Positions 29,401 through 37,852 of a stretch of DNA of 64,000 nucleotides are shown in pieces (the first letter of the stretch is position 1; each line of letters begins with the position of its first letter). A program made the translations under genes and the position numbers. The stretch comes from Ascarosepion bandense (Eukaryota > Mollusca > Cephalopoda > Sepiida > Sepiidae), in NCBI GenBank assembly GCA_037127315.1, contig JBBBDQ010000445.1:697001-761000 (forward strand), read 5' to 3'. The notes under the pieces are model-generated. The model had not been told where the DNA came from. It did not search any database and worked only from the letters and a program-made list of their open reading frames with translations.

Positions 29401-31365
29401 GTTTCCTCTTTGGTACCTAGACTTTATGAATTTCAGCCATAATATAGCTTTTTTGGGCCTTTCTATAAATATTTTCATGGTAATTGTTCTGATAAGCTTT
29501 CCTCTTTAAAATCTAGACTTTATGAATTTCAGCCATAATATAGCTTTCTTACCTTTCTATAAATATTTTTATGGTAATTAAGTTCTGATAAGTTTCTCCT
29601 CTTTGGTACCTAGACTTATGAATTTAAGCCATAATATAGTTTCCCTCTTTACCTTTTCCATAAATATTTTCTATGGTAATTGTTCTGATGAGCTTTCCTC
29701 TTTGGTACCTAGACTTTATGAATTTTAGCCATAATATAGCTTCTCTTTACCTTTTCTATAAATATTTTCATGGTAATTGTTCTGATAAGCTTTCCCTTTT
29801 GGTACCTAGACTTTATGAATTTCAGCCATAATATAGCTTCTCTTTACCTTTTCTATAAATATTTTCATGGTAATTGTTCTGATGAGCTTTCCTCTTTGGT
29901 ACCTAGACTTTATGAATTTAAGCCATAATATAGCTTCCCTTTACCTTTTCTATAAATATTTTCATGGTAATTGTTCTGATGAGCTTTCCTTGGTACCTAG
30001 ACTTTTATGAATTTAAGCCATATAATATTTCCTTACCTTTTCTATAAATATTTTCATGGTAATTGTTCTGATGAGCTTTCCTCTTTGGTACCTAGACTTT
30101 ATGAATTTAAGCCATAATATAGCTTCCCTTTACCTTCTATAAATATTTTCATGGTAATTGTTCTGATGAGCTTTCCTCTTTGGTACCTAGACTTTATAAT
30201 TTAAGCCATAATATAGCTTCCTTTACCTTTTCTATAAATATTTTCATGGTAATTGTTCTGATAAGCTTTCCTCTTTGGTACCTAGACTTTATGAATTTAA
30301 GCCATAATATAGCTTCCCTTTACCTTTTCTATAAATATTTTCATGGTAATTATTCTGATGAGCTTTCCTCTTTGGTACCTAGACTTTATGAATTTCAGTT
30401 TCCTATAATATAGCTTCCTTTACCTTTTCTATAAATATTTTCATGGTAATTGTTCTGATGAGCTTTCCTCTTTGGTACCTAGACTTTATGAATTTCAGCC
30501 ATAATATAGTTTCTTACCTTTTCTATAAATATTTTCATGGTAATTGTTCTGATAAGCTTTCCCTTTGGTACCTAGACTTTTATGAATTCTGGGTCATAAT
30601 ATAGCTTCCTTACCTTTCTATAAATATTTTCATGGTAATTGTTCTGATGAGCTTTCCTCTTTGGTACTTAGACTTTATGAATTTAAGCCATAATATAGCT
30701 TCCCTTTTTACCTTTTCTATAAATATTTTCATGGTAATTGTTCTGATGAGCTTTCCTCTTTTGGTACCTAGACTTTATGAATTTAAGCCATAATATAGCT
30801 TCCCTTTACCTTTCTATAAATATTTTCATGGTAATTGTTCTTGATAAGCTTTCCTCTTTGGTACCTAGACTTTATGAATTTCAGCCATAATATAGCTTCC
30901 CTTACCTTTTCTATAAATATTTTCATGGTAATTGTTCTGATGAGCTTTTCCTTGGTACCTAGACTTTATGAATTTAAGCCATAATATAGCTTCCCTTACC
31001 TTTTCTATAAATATTTTCATGGTAATTGTTCTGATGAGCTTTCCTCTTTGGTACCTAGACTTTATGAATTTAAGCCATAATATAGCTTCCCCTTTACCTT
31101 TCTATAAATATTTTCATGATAATTGTTCTGATGAACTTTCCTTGGTACCTAGACTTTATGAATTTAAGCCATAATATAGCTTCCCTTTACCTTTTCTATA
31201 AATATTTTCATGGTAATTGTTCTGATAAGCTTCTCATGGTACCTAGACTTTATGAATTTAAGCCATAATATATTTCCGTTTACCTTTTCTATAAATTTTT
31301 CATAGTAACTGTTTTGATGAGCTTTCCTCTTTGATACCTGACTTTATTAATTTCAGCCATAATAA

Positions 31366-31589
31366 ATATATATATTGCAAGAAATATATTAAAGTTAATA
31401 CTCACAGGCATTTTTTTTTTATAAAGATGGAAACTATGAACAATAAAAAAGAAACGTCTCAGGAAAAATGACCAACCAGTTTCAATTGCAAGCTTCCTCA
31501 GCTCCAACTGGAAATACTTATTTTTTTTAAATTTTTACAAAAATGAAGATGAGAAATGTAAGAGTGGGGAAAAAAAGAAAAAACCAGCA
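31366..31589. other. satellite/flank junction, no gene
   Basis: The sequence leaves the 97-bp register after a short AT run. It holds homopolymer runs and no open frame or repeat that I recognise. Confidence 0.5.
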
Positions 31590-31880
31590 CTAAATGTTGA
31601 TAATGTGTAGTCCAAAAAGACTATCTTTCTTTTTGCAGAGAGATGGCTTCCTGGACCTAATATACAGTGATTCTAATGCCTGCAAGTGAAATGCAAATTG
31701 TGAACCACACAATACGGAGAACTGGTTCACACTGAAGTCAGCCGCACAATCTTTGCTATTAATAAGATGTTTGGTAATTGCTGACCCGGATGTGTTAACC
31801 ATTTGGCTTGTATGGGCATCCGCTTTAAGAATTCTAGATGGGACATGCTGCTTAATTCTACAAACCTGTGACCCCTAACA
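31590..31880 (-). pseudogene. Penelope-like element GIY-YIG C-terminal fragment
   Basis: The minus strand is open from about 31,880 to 31,590. The readable part contains RIKQHVPSRIL, then SAITKHLINSKDCA, then a segment FHLQALESLYIRSRKPSLCK, ending in LFGLHIINI. This pattern (R-IKQHVP, spacer, AI-KHL-----CA, FHL-ALE---I----P-LC--K) is that of the GIY-YIG nuclease tail of Penelope-like retroelements and related RT-linked reading frames. The GIY and YIG strands upstream are lost to frameshift or truncation, so it is a relic. It is the first recognisable sequence beyond the satellite. The family call comes from remembered motif patterns, not a search. Confidence 0.55.
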
Positions 31881-32467
31881 ACATTGAGGAAGCCATCAAT
31901 TGATCTTCTACATCTTAGACCGCTCAACGAAGAATGATTTCACAATCCAAACGAAGCCAAATGAACTCTACCATTTTGAATATCTATTAAAAATTATATT
32001 CAAACAAATAAATTAAATATGTCATTTGTTAATTTCTTTGGTAAACTTTTCAGTATTTTCAGTTAACATTTGTTGACTTTACCATACACTTTCAGAGCAG
32101 AGATGAATATTAACACGAAATCAAAATTTTGTGTTTATACAGCTTGTTTTGGCTTTGAATTAATGAAAATTATCTTTTATTTAACAACTAAATTAATGAA
32201 AATAAACTTATATTTAACAACTAAATTATATGCAAGATTTATATACACTAGTAAAAGGATTCATAATAAACTATTTTAAAATGTACTTCTGTAAAGCTCA
32301 GTAATGTGACATGGATCTCGGTTGAGAACCACTGGTCTACAACAATACAACCAGGCTATAAAGTGCCAAAGACTAAATCATAATGTGGCCTTGAAGTTAC
32401 CCACTGGAAGTACATGCAGGGCAACCCATAAATACCCTGATGTTATATGACTGCTGCAGCAACCAAC
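31881..32467. other. AT-rich stretch, no gene seen
   Basis: Very AT-rich, with a short local duplication around 32,160-32,225 where an AATTAATGAAAAT motif and a TTTAACAACTAAATTA motif each recur. Nothing coding is supported. Confidence 0.5.
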
Positions 32468-32563
32468 AAAATGCTAACTCTGTACCCTCACAAAATGCTA
32501 ACTCTGTACCCTCACAAAATGCTAACTCTGTACCCTCACAAAATGCTAACTCTGTACCCTCAC
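32468..32563. repeat. 24-bp minisatellite, 4 perfect copies
   Basis: Four identical tandem copies of a 24-bp unit beginning AAAATGCTAACTCTGTACCC, starting at 32,468, 32,492, 32,516 and 32,540. The perfect identity suggests recent expansion. Confidence 0.97.
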
Positions 32564-32689
32564 AATAAAACGTCATAATTACTGATCCATCAGAGTTTAG
32601 GCAATTAAATTATTAAAGCCATGAAAGAAAGAAAGGGATTGGTAAACCTTATCCTAAAGAGGAGGTAAGGAATAAACCTTTATTTCTGT

Positions 32690-33183
32690 TTTTTTTTTTA
32701 TGGCATATCAACCTTGGTGGGTCATTTATTGCCAACTAAATTTTTATTTATTTATTGCTGGTAATACCTTTTTCTTTCAACAATTTATTGTTGTTTTTAT
32801 ATAAGTTTTATGTCTAGTAATACTTTTTTCTTTTCGAGTATCAAGATTCATTGGGATTTTTGTTTTTTTAAGGGCAGGGTCCCCAAATTCTACCCTCGTT
32901 ATTTAACCCATAACTTGAGGGAAGGGATGGATTAATACCTTTCCCAAGGGTACCAGTGCTTAAGTGAATGCAGGGTATTCAACTGGAATTTGAACTTGGC
33001 TCTCCGATTTCTCTTTCTGAGAGGATATCCACAGCACCACAACACACATCCATCCATCACTAAACGCTTACAGCACATGGTATTCCCAAGTAGTTACCCA
33101 TCTAAGTACTGACCAGGCTCAACATTGCTTAACTTCGCTGATCAAGCGAGAACCAGTGTATTCAACGTGATATGGCCGTAAGC
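32690..33183 (-). mobile_element. 5S-headed composite SINE, copy 1
   Basis: Read on the minus strand: a 118-bp 5S rRNA-like head (33,183-33,066), a tRNA-like segment, a body shared with the ordinary SINE family at 58.0 and 61.0 kb (contains the complement of GGTTAAATAAC, ATTAATAC and CCTTTCCCAAGG), then a separate tail containing AATAAATAAATA and GATATGCCA and ending in poly-A (poly-T at about 32,690 on the plus strand). It is homologous along its whole length to 49,693-50,168, and is the more diverged copy. A possible imperfect target duplication is TATTTCTGTT before and CTATTCCTGTT after. Transcription would be by RNA polymerase III from internal promoters and mobilisation by a LINE; neither is shown here. 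Confidence 0.85.
33066..33183 (-). pseudogene. 5S rRNA-like head of SINE
   Basis: The reverse complement resembles metazoan 5S rRNA along about 118 nt: it includes GAAGTTAAGCAATGTTGAGC, CCTGGTCAGTACTTAGATGG and ends with a GGGAATACC-type block followed by TGCTGTAAGC. The internal control region is recognisable. It is joined directly to SINE sequence and carries several changes, so it is a retroposed promoter head, not a functional 5S gene. Confidence 0.85.
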
Positions 33184-33250
33184 TCTATTCCTGTTCAATG
33201 AATGCATTTACTCCTATTAAATTAATTAATTTCTATATATGCTTTTATTA

Positions 33251-33973
33251 GATTGTCCCAAATGTTCGTAAACACTTGCAAAAATTTAAAACTTTATTTG
33301 CCAAGTAATCTAAGGTTACCAGAAAACACTTGCAAAAAATTGAAATTTTACTTCCAAAACAACAAAAATTATTGCTCAAAATAAAGACCATCATTTTCCA
33401 AGACTTTCTGCCATCGATCTGGTCAAAGTACTTTCAGATCTGGTCAAAGTACCATTCAGCTGGCTTCGAATCAAAGAATTCTTGATACACTTCCTCGACT
33501 TCATCAAACAAGTCGAATTGGCAGCCCTTCAGAAAGTGTTGCATTGAGCGGAAAAGGCTGTAATCTGATGGAGCACAGTCAGGACTGTAGGCTGGATGTG
33601 GCAGAACCTCAACGCTAGCCAGCTCTTCAAACTTGTCTTTGGTCTTCCTGGCGGTGTGTGGCTTGGCATTGTCCTGCTGCATCAAAGTGCGCTTTTGGTT
33701 GATCAGAGCCGGATACTTTTGCTTCAACTTTTTGTAGACCCACTCAAGTTGCTGACAGTAAAGTTCAGCACTGATGGTACAACCATTTGGAACCAACTCA
33801 AAATGCATGATTCCGTCAAAGTTCCGCCAAACGCACAACATGACTTTCTTGCCGAATTGATCTTGTTTTGGAACCGACGGTGTCTCTTGCCCTTTCTGGA
33901 CCCATCGTTTATCTCGATTGTGCTGGACCAGATAGACCCATTTCGCAAGTTTTTACAAACTTTTGGGACAATC
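33251..33973 (-). mobile_element. internally deleted mariner element with intact TIRs
   Basis: The terminal inverted repeats begin GATTGTCCCA (33,251) and end TGGGACAATC (33,973), with about 30 bp of matching ends (AAACACTTGC-type inner part). A TA dinucleotide lies immediately outside each end (33,249-33,250 and 33,974-33,975), the expected mariner target duplication. Length is 723 bp against about 1.3 kb for complete mariners. The missing part is the 5' half of the transposase: the left TIR on the minus strand runs straight into codons from the middle of the catalytic domain. Within it, GATCTGGTCAAAGTAC is duplicated near 33,415-33,450. Confidence 0.93.
33434..33958 (-). pseudogene. mariner transposase, C-terminal half
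   Basis: The C-terminal part of a Tc1/mariner DDE/D transposase, the enzyme that cuts and joins the element's ends. The frame reads from near the TIR through HNRDKRWVQKGQETP and KKVMLCVWRNFDG to the second catalytic aspartate in QQDNAKPHT and the third in YSPDCAPSDYS. I count 35 residues between these two aspartates, one more than classic D34D. It ends with EFFDSKPAEWYFDQI, typical of the family C-terminus. The helix-turn-helix domains and the first catalytic aspartate are absent because of the internal deletion, so no active enzyme can be made. An uninterrupted stretch starting at a methionine (33,841) gives 135 residues. Confidence 0.9.
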
Positions 33974-34099
33974 TAATAGTACTTAGTGTTTCACTGTACA
34001 TATAATCTTTTTATGAAGACATTTTTATTCATGACATTCAGGAATAAAAAAAATTGTTTTTCAGTGCATCAGTCTGTAGACTCTAGAGCAGTGTGGACA

Positions 34100-34830
34100 T
34101 TGGAAGAAATATCACACTTTGATCCTAACTTGATTGCCAGGGAGTATAGAAAAGTGTAACTTGGGAAGCACTAGCTTCTCGGTCAATGAACGCTGGATGT
34201 TTCCTTTTAACTAAATGGATAATATTACTATTAGAAATTAAGAGAGCAGATACTACGTTTTGATTTACTCTCCTCCCTCACTGGAGTGAGTTGTGACACA
34301 AGGTTAGTTTTTAATGTGGGGAACCTGAGCGGATATGCTCAGGCCATTGGTCAAAGATTACCCAGCACCTGATTATGCATTAACTGGGTACAAAGCTAGT
34401 CTTAGCTAGTCTTAGCTGGTCATTGCTTTCAGGCTGGCGAGCAGGAAGTGAGTACCTGAGAACAGATACTACACTTGATATTTACCCTACTCCTGCACTG
34501 GAGTGAGCTGTGACACAAGGTCAATTTTTAACGTGGGGAACCTGAGCACGTACATTCAGGCCATTGGTCAAAGATTACCCAGCCTCTGCGTATTACGGTA
34601 ACTGGGTATAAGGCTGGTCTTAGCTGTTCATGCTTGTCAAAGTTGGTCAAAAGCTTGTCAAAATCTAGTCTTAGCTGGTCATTTCTTCCCAGCCAGCAGG
34701 CCGGAAGTAAGTATCTAAGAACAAATACTACACTTTGATCCCAGCCTGATGTTCAGGAAATTAAAAAAAGTTTAACTTGAGTAACACTGACTGTTTGGTC
34801 AATGAATGTTGAATGTTTCCACATGAATTT
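34100..34830. repeat. degenerate ~220-260 bp tandem duplication
   Basis: Units begin with related text (GATACTACACTT or similar) near 34,101, 34,243, 34,460 and 34,718. The two central units share CACTGGAGTGAG, GTGACACAAGG, GTGGGGAACCTGAGC and CAGGCCATTGGTCAAAGATT. Inside them CTTAGCT and GGTCA are reiterated. The outer two share GGTCAATGAA and GGATGTTTCC or GAATGTTTCC. No coding potential. Origin unknown. Confidence 0.75.
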
Positions 34831-35825
34831 TTTCCTGGACTGTTTTGTAAAATAATTTTACCAGTTGTCTTTTTTTAAAATCAGTTTGACATTTTGAGTT
34901 TTCTATTGAAAATCAAAACTAAAAATTTGTGCATTTAAAGTAAAATGTTAGCAATACATGCAGCAAATATCAAAGGTACAATGCGACCACAGGACATGTT
35001 TTAATTTTTTTGTCGTAGGTGAAGTGACATTTAATGTAGAAAGAGACATGCATATCTTTGACATTTTAAGCCTGTTGAAAGCAGGAAAAAGTCAATAAAC
35101 TAAAAAAATGTATCTCAATTTTCAATATTTTATTAAATTTCAAATGTGGGTTTATGGCAATATTTAATAAATACGAAAAGTAAAAATGCATAAAAGGAAA
35201 AACTGGGTAACATCTGCAGTTCTGTGATGTATCGAATATGATGGTTGCCTCTTTCTCCTGGTTTTAATTACTATGGTTTTAGTTACCTGTTTGTCAACCC
35301 TAGAAATAAACAATTCTGAAGTTTTACTTACCGTATTTGATTATGTATTTTCAATGTATGATGAATTTTTATTTGTTATATATATTGTAATTTTGTTATT
35401 ACAATGCTTTATAAAAGCATTATATCACTACACAAAAATTTTCATGTTTCAAAGCACTATTGTTCTTCTTCAGGTGATATTTTAAAACCAAATGGTGAAA
35501 ATGATTTATTTTAGAAAATATTAGATGAATTCATGATTTTACCCACAATTATATTGTTTAACTTTCTACAACCACCACTCCTTATTCCTTTTATAAATCA
35601 TTGTAATAACATAATTACAATATTAAGCTCTACTCTGTATTGAGCACACTTTATATAAATAAATGCACAAACAGGAGGTTTTAATCTATCTGTTCTTTCA
35701 TTTCCTTATAATATATATATATATATATATAGCATCATTCATTCACTAATGAATTTGAACACTCTTGGCTACTGGCATGTGTTTACATTGTGTATATAAC
35801 ATGCTAAAATCTGCCTTCCTTCACT
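34831..35825. other. AT-rich stretch, no gene seen
   Basis: Mostly low-complexity AT sequence with an (AT)n run at about 35,709-35,731. On the minus strand 35,452-35,475 reads CTGAAGA then, after 16 nt, GAAAC, a weak resemblance to a Penelope-tail hammerhead core. Nothing coding is supported. Confidence 0.45.
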
Positions 35826-35975
35826 GAGTGCCTATGGCTTAGAGGTAGAATTGCTGACTGATGTCAATTTGACTGGGTTTCAATCTTGGCTAGAAGCAAT
35901 TCGATGTCTAACTGTACTGATGAGCTTTGATACAGGAAACAGGACTGTTTGCGGATGACTATTTTTATCTACATA
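35826..35975 (+). mobile_element. tRNA-headed SINE with hammerhead-like block, copy 1
   Basis: The pol III box A pattern is seen as TGGCTTAGAGG (near 35,837) and a B-like box as GGGTTTCAATC. Downstream comes TTGGCTAGAAGCAA, then the hammerhead-like block at 35,906-35,940, then GCGGATGACTA and an AT-rich tail. The order matches the minus-strand copy at 57,845-57,990 nearly base for base in the conserved blocks. Such elements are transcribed by pol III and copied by LINE machinery; no target duplication was seen. Confidence 0.75.
35906..35940 (+). ncRNA. hammerhead-ribozyme-like core (degenerate)
   Basis: Reads GUC, 8 nt, CUGAUGA, a short stem II region, then GAAAC. Stem II in this copy has lost the closing C of its 3' side, so it is likely inactive. 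The C after GAAA could pair with the G of GUC, as in a true hammerhead. The other two copies of the block are better preserved. Confidence 0.5.
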
Positions 35976-35983
35976 CATATATA

Positions 35984-36204
35984 GTTTTACAGCAAAAAAT
36001 TTGCCACTTTAACTGAGTAGGTTCATGCTGATTTCGAAGTTTTTTGAAGGTATCGTTATGATGTCTTCACTGATTTGGGCTGGATATTTTTGCTATTTAA
36101 AAAAAAACAACCCTGATGATTGATGACTTCATAACAGTCCTTATGAAACTTTGAAGTTGGCATCAACCTGCTCAGTTAAAGTGGCAAACTCTTTGCACTA
36201 AAAC
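35984..36204. mobile_element. palindromic MITE with TA target duplication
   Basis: Left arm begins GTTTTACAGC and right arm ends GCACTAAAAC; the arms are about 85 bp, share TTTGCCACTTTAACTGAG, and flank a loop of about 45 bp. TA lies just outside each end. This is a non-autonomous, hairpin-type DNA transposon, probably mobilised by a Tc1/mariner transposase. Confidence 0.85.
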
Positions 36205-36689
36205 TAGAAATACTCTATCTCCACCCTGATATCGAGCACTTTGTGATAAAAATCTGCTTGCCAAAGTGTCTTTTATCAGTAATACTATTGAAAAAGTAAG
36301 TCTTGTTGCCAAAAACTATCACAATTCAACACTATGTATGTATGTATTGTGTGTGTGTACATATATATATGTATATATTATCCTGGATATCATGATAAAT
36401 TACACCTGGGACCAAGGTCTCTGATTAGGAGAGTTTAAAAAGTGTGAGACCACCTCTTAATCACAAAGTTTAAACTCAAGAGAAGACATGGCAACAGAGA
36501 TTCTTCCATTCCTGTTCCTAGTGTGCACTGAAAGAAACATGCAGTCGTGATTTCCAAAAAATCATCTCTAGCAACAACTAAAGTTCGGATGGTCAGGGAA
36601 TCTTTGCTGATGATCAAAATTTAAAAAAAAATAGCTTTTTCTGTGAATCAACTACCAAAAAACTTCAATTAACGACTTTTTTCACTGTT
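36205..36689. other. no gene seen
   Basis: Unremarkable AT-rich sequence with a short TATG/GT/AT microsatellite at about 36,336-36,380. No family recognised. Confidence 0.45.
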
Positions 36690-37440
36690 TTAACTCCGTG
36701 CATTGAATATTGCTGCCATATCTGGTCTGGTGCTCCTGCTATCCACATAGGGGTCCTTGACAAAATCCAATGAAGAATCTGTAAGTGATTGTTCCCAACT
36801 TGGCATCCATCTGTGCATTGAATATTGCTACCATATCTGGTCGGGTGCTCCTGCTATCCACCTAGGTGTCCTTGACAAAATCCAACGGAGAATCTGTAAT
36901 GTGATAGATCCCGATTTTGCAGCTCAGACACAGTCACTTTCTCACCAGCGCAATGTGGCTTTCTTGTGTCTCTTCTACAAATAATTTCACGGCTTCTGCT
37001 CCGATGAACTTTGCTCACTGGTGCCCCCTATATATTGATTTACTCGAGACACAATATTAGCAACTAGGTCCCAGCCTTTTACTGTGAAACCAATAAAATG
37101 TAAAAGCAAATTCTACTCTAGCAGCTTCTTTTCTTGCACTTCTCACCTATAGAATTCCCTTCGTTTACTTGCTTCCCTGACAGCTACAATCTCAATGAAT
37201 TTAAATGTAAATTCAATAGTCATCTCCTATCTCATTAACCTGCATCCTCTCTCTCATGCTCCTTTCTCCGTCCACTCCACTCCACTCTTATTAGTATTTT
37301 CATCCTTCTCTTACCCACTTCCTGACACCCCTTTAACCTGTCACTCTTTCTTATAACTTTCCTCCTATGTAACCCCCTGCAAAACAGTGGCAGTAAAATG
37401 CCTTGCTTGAGGTGATATGATTATAAAAAAAATATTTTCT
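36690..37440 (+). pseudogene. LINE 3' fragment (RT C-terminus plus 3' UTR)
   Basis: Frames read CIEYCYHIWSGAPAIHLGVL, DKIQRRICNVID, HQRNVAFLCLFYK, a stop, then FHGFCSDELCSLVPP, the C-terminal part of a non-LTR retrotransposon polyprotein. Homologous text follows on the minus strand at 42,800-43,200. A tandem duplication repeats the CHIWSGAP region (36,699-36,785 and 36,810-36,900). After the coding part comes a 3' UTR containing TAACCCCCTGCAAAAC and GGTGATATGATTATAAAAAA, the complement of the poly-T-started tails at 53.3, 54.2, 56.1 and 60.0 kb. Segment 36,941-37,040 is the single-copy counterpart of the 97-bp satellite monomer. Broken by stops and frameshifts. Confidence 0.85.
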
Positions 37441-37454
37441 ATACTATTATAATG

Positions 37455-37530
37455 TGGATATAAAGTGGGGGATCAATTCTACATTACAATCAGTATATAA
37501 ACTCACTTTATGGCCACAGTCATCCTTCTC
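37455..37530. mobile_element. short hairpin element, relative of the 90-bp array unit
   Basis: Begins ATAAAGTGGGGGATCA and ends near ACTCACTTTATGGCCA, with partly complementary ends. The interior GATCAATTCTACATTACAAT corresponds to GATTGATTCTCTATTATAAT in the tandem unit at 45.8-46.3 kb, and ATAAACT then ACTTTATG are shared. It lies between two copies of the LINE 3' UTR end (37,300-37,432 and 37,521-37,655). Confidence 0.6.
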
Positions 37531-37655
37531 TTACCCACTTCCTGACACCCCCTCTAACCTGTCACTCTTTCTCCTAACTTTCCTTCTATGTAACCCCCTG
37601 CAAAACAGGGGCAGTAAAATGTCTTGCTTGGTGCAATATGATTATAAAAACTTTT
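37521..37655 (+). repeat. duplicate LINE 3' UTR end
   Basis: Near copy of 37,300-37,432: shared CATCCTTCTCTTACCCACTT, TATGTAACCCCCTGCAAAAC and ATATGATTATAAAAA. The two copies bracket the hairpin element, so either two LINE tails lie in tandem or the region was duplicated around an insertion. Confidence 0.8.
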
Positions 37656-37852
37656 GAATTCATGCAAGTATATTTGCGACTGCAAATGATTCATTTAACA
37701 GGCATTTTTATGTTTTCTTTATTTTTACTTTATTATTGTTTGAAATTTTGACATTTGGATTTTAATATTCAGAATAAACAAAAATATACGACAGGATTTT
37801 GTCATGTTGGACTAACTTTGCAAATTGTTAGTTTGTTTTATGTGACATCTCA

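Larger units (their letters stand above)
1..31365 (+). repeat. 97-bp satellite array derived from LINE RT C-terminus
   Basis: About 320 head-to-tail monomers, all in one orientation, continuing past the left edge of the window. A clean monomer (10,568-10,664) is exactly 97 bp, about 31% GC by hand count, has no CpG, and contains one GGTACC. Two linked variants dominate: GATGAGC with TTTAAGCC, and GATAAGC with TTTCAGCC. Since 97 is one more than a multiple of three, a reading frame moves to the next frame every monomer; one frame reads NIASLYLFYKYFHGNCSDEL then SSLVP. That peptide, and the DNA beneath it, match the end of the LINE polyprotein at 36,941-37,040 (+) and 42,990-43,080 (-). The last one or two monomers before 31,365 are the most diverged, as is usual at a satellite edge. 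Long open frames on both strands are by-products of the repeat, not genes. The tandem structure is certain; the LINE origin is strongly supported by the peptide and DNA match. Confidence 0.97.

Noticed and set aside
206..31174. Dozens of 60-150-residue open frames on both strands of the satellite
   Set aside because: All are readings of the same 97-bp unit through shifting frames; longer ones exist only where indels reset the frame. No start context, no unique sequence, no domain beyond the LINE-like echo.
1..31365. CRISPR array (regular repeats)
   Set aside because: There are no unique spacers: the whole period is repeated, and the context is a eukaryotic transposon-rich genome.
1..31365. 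Centromere call from a CENP-B-like box
   Set aside because: No box resembling the CENP-B consensus is visible in the monomer; position on the chromosome is unknown.
33596..33976. 126-residue plus-strand open frame
   Set aside because: Antisense of the mariner transposase, ending in the TIR.
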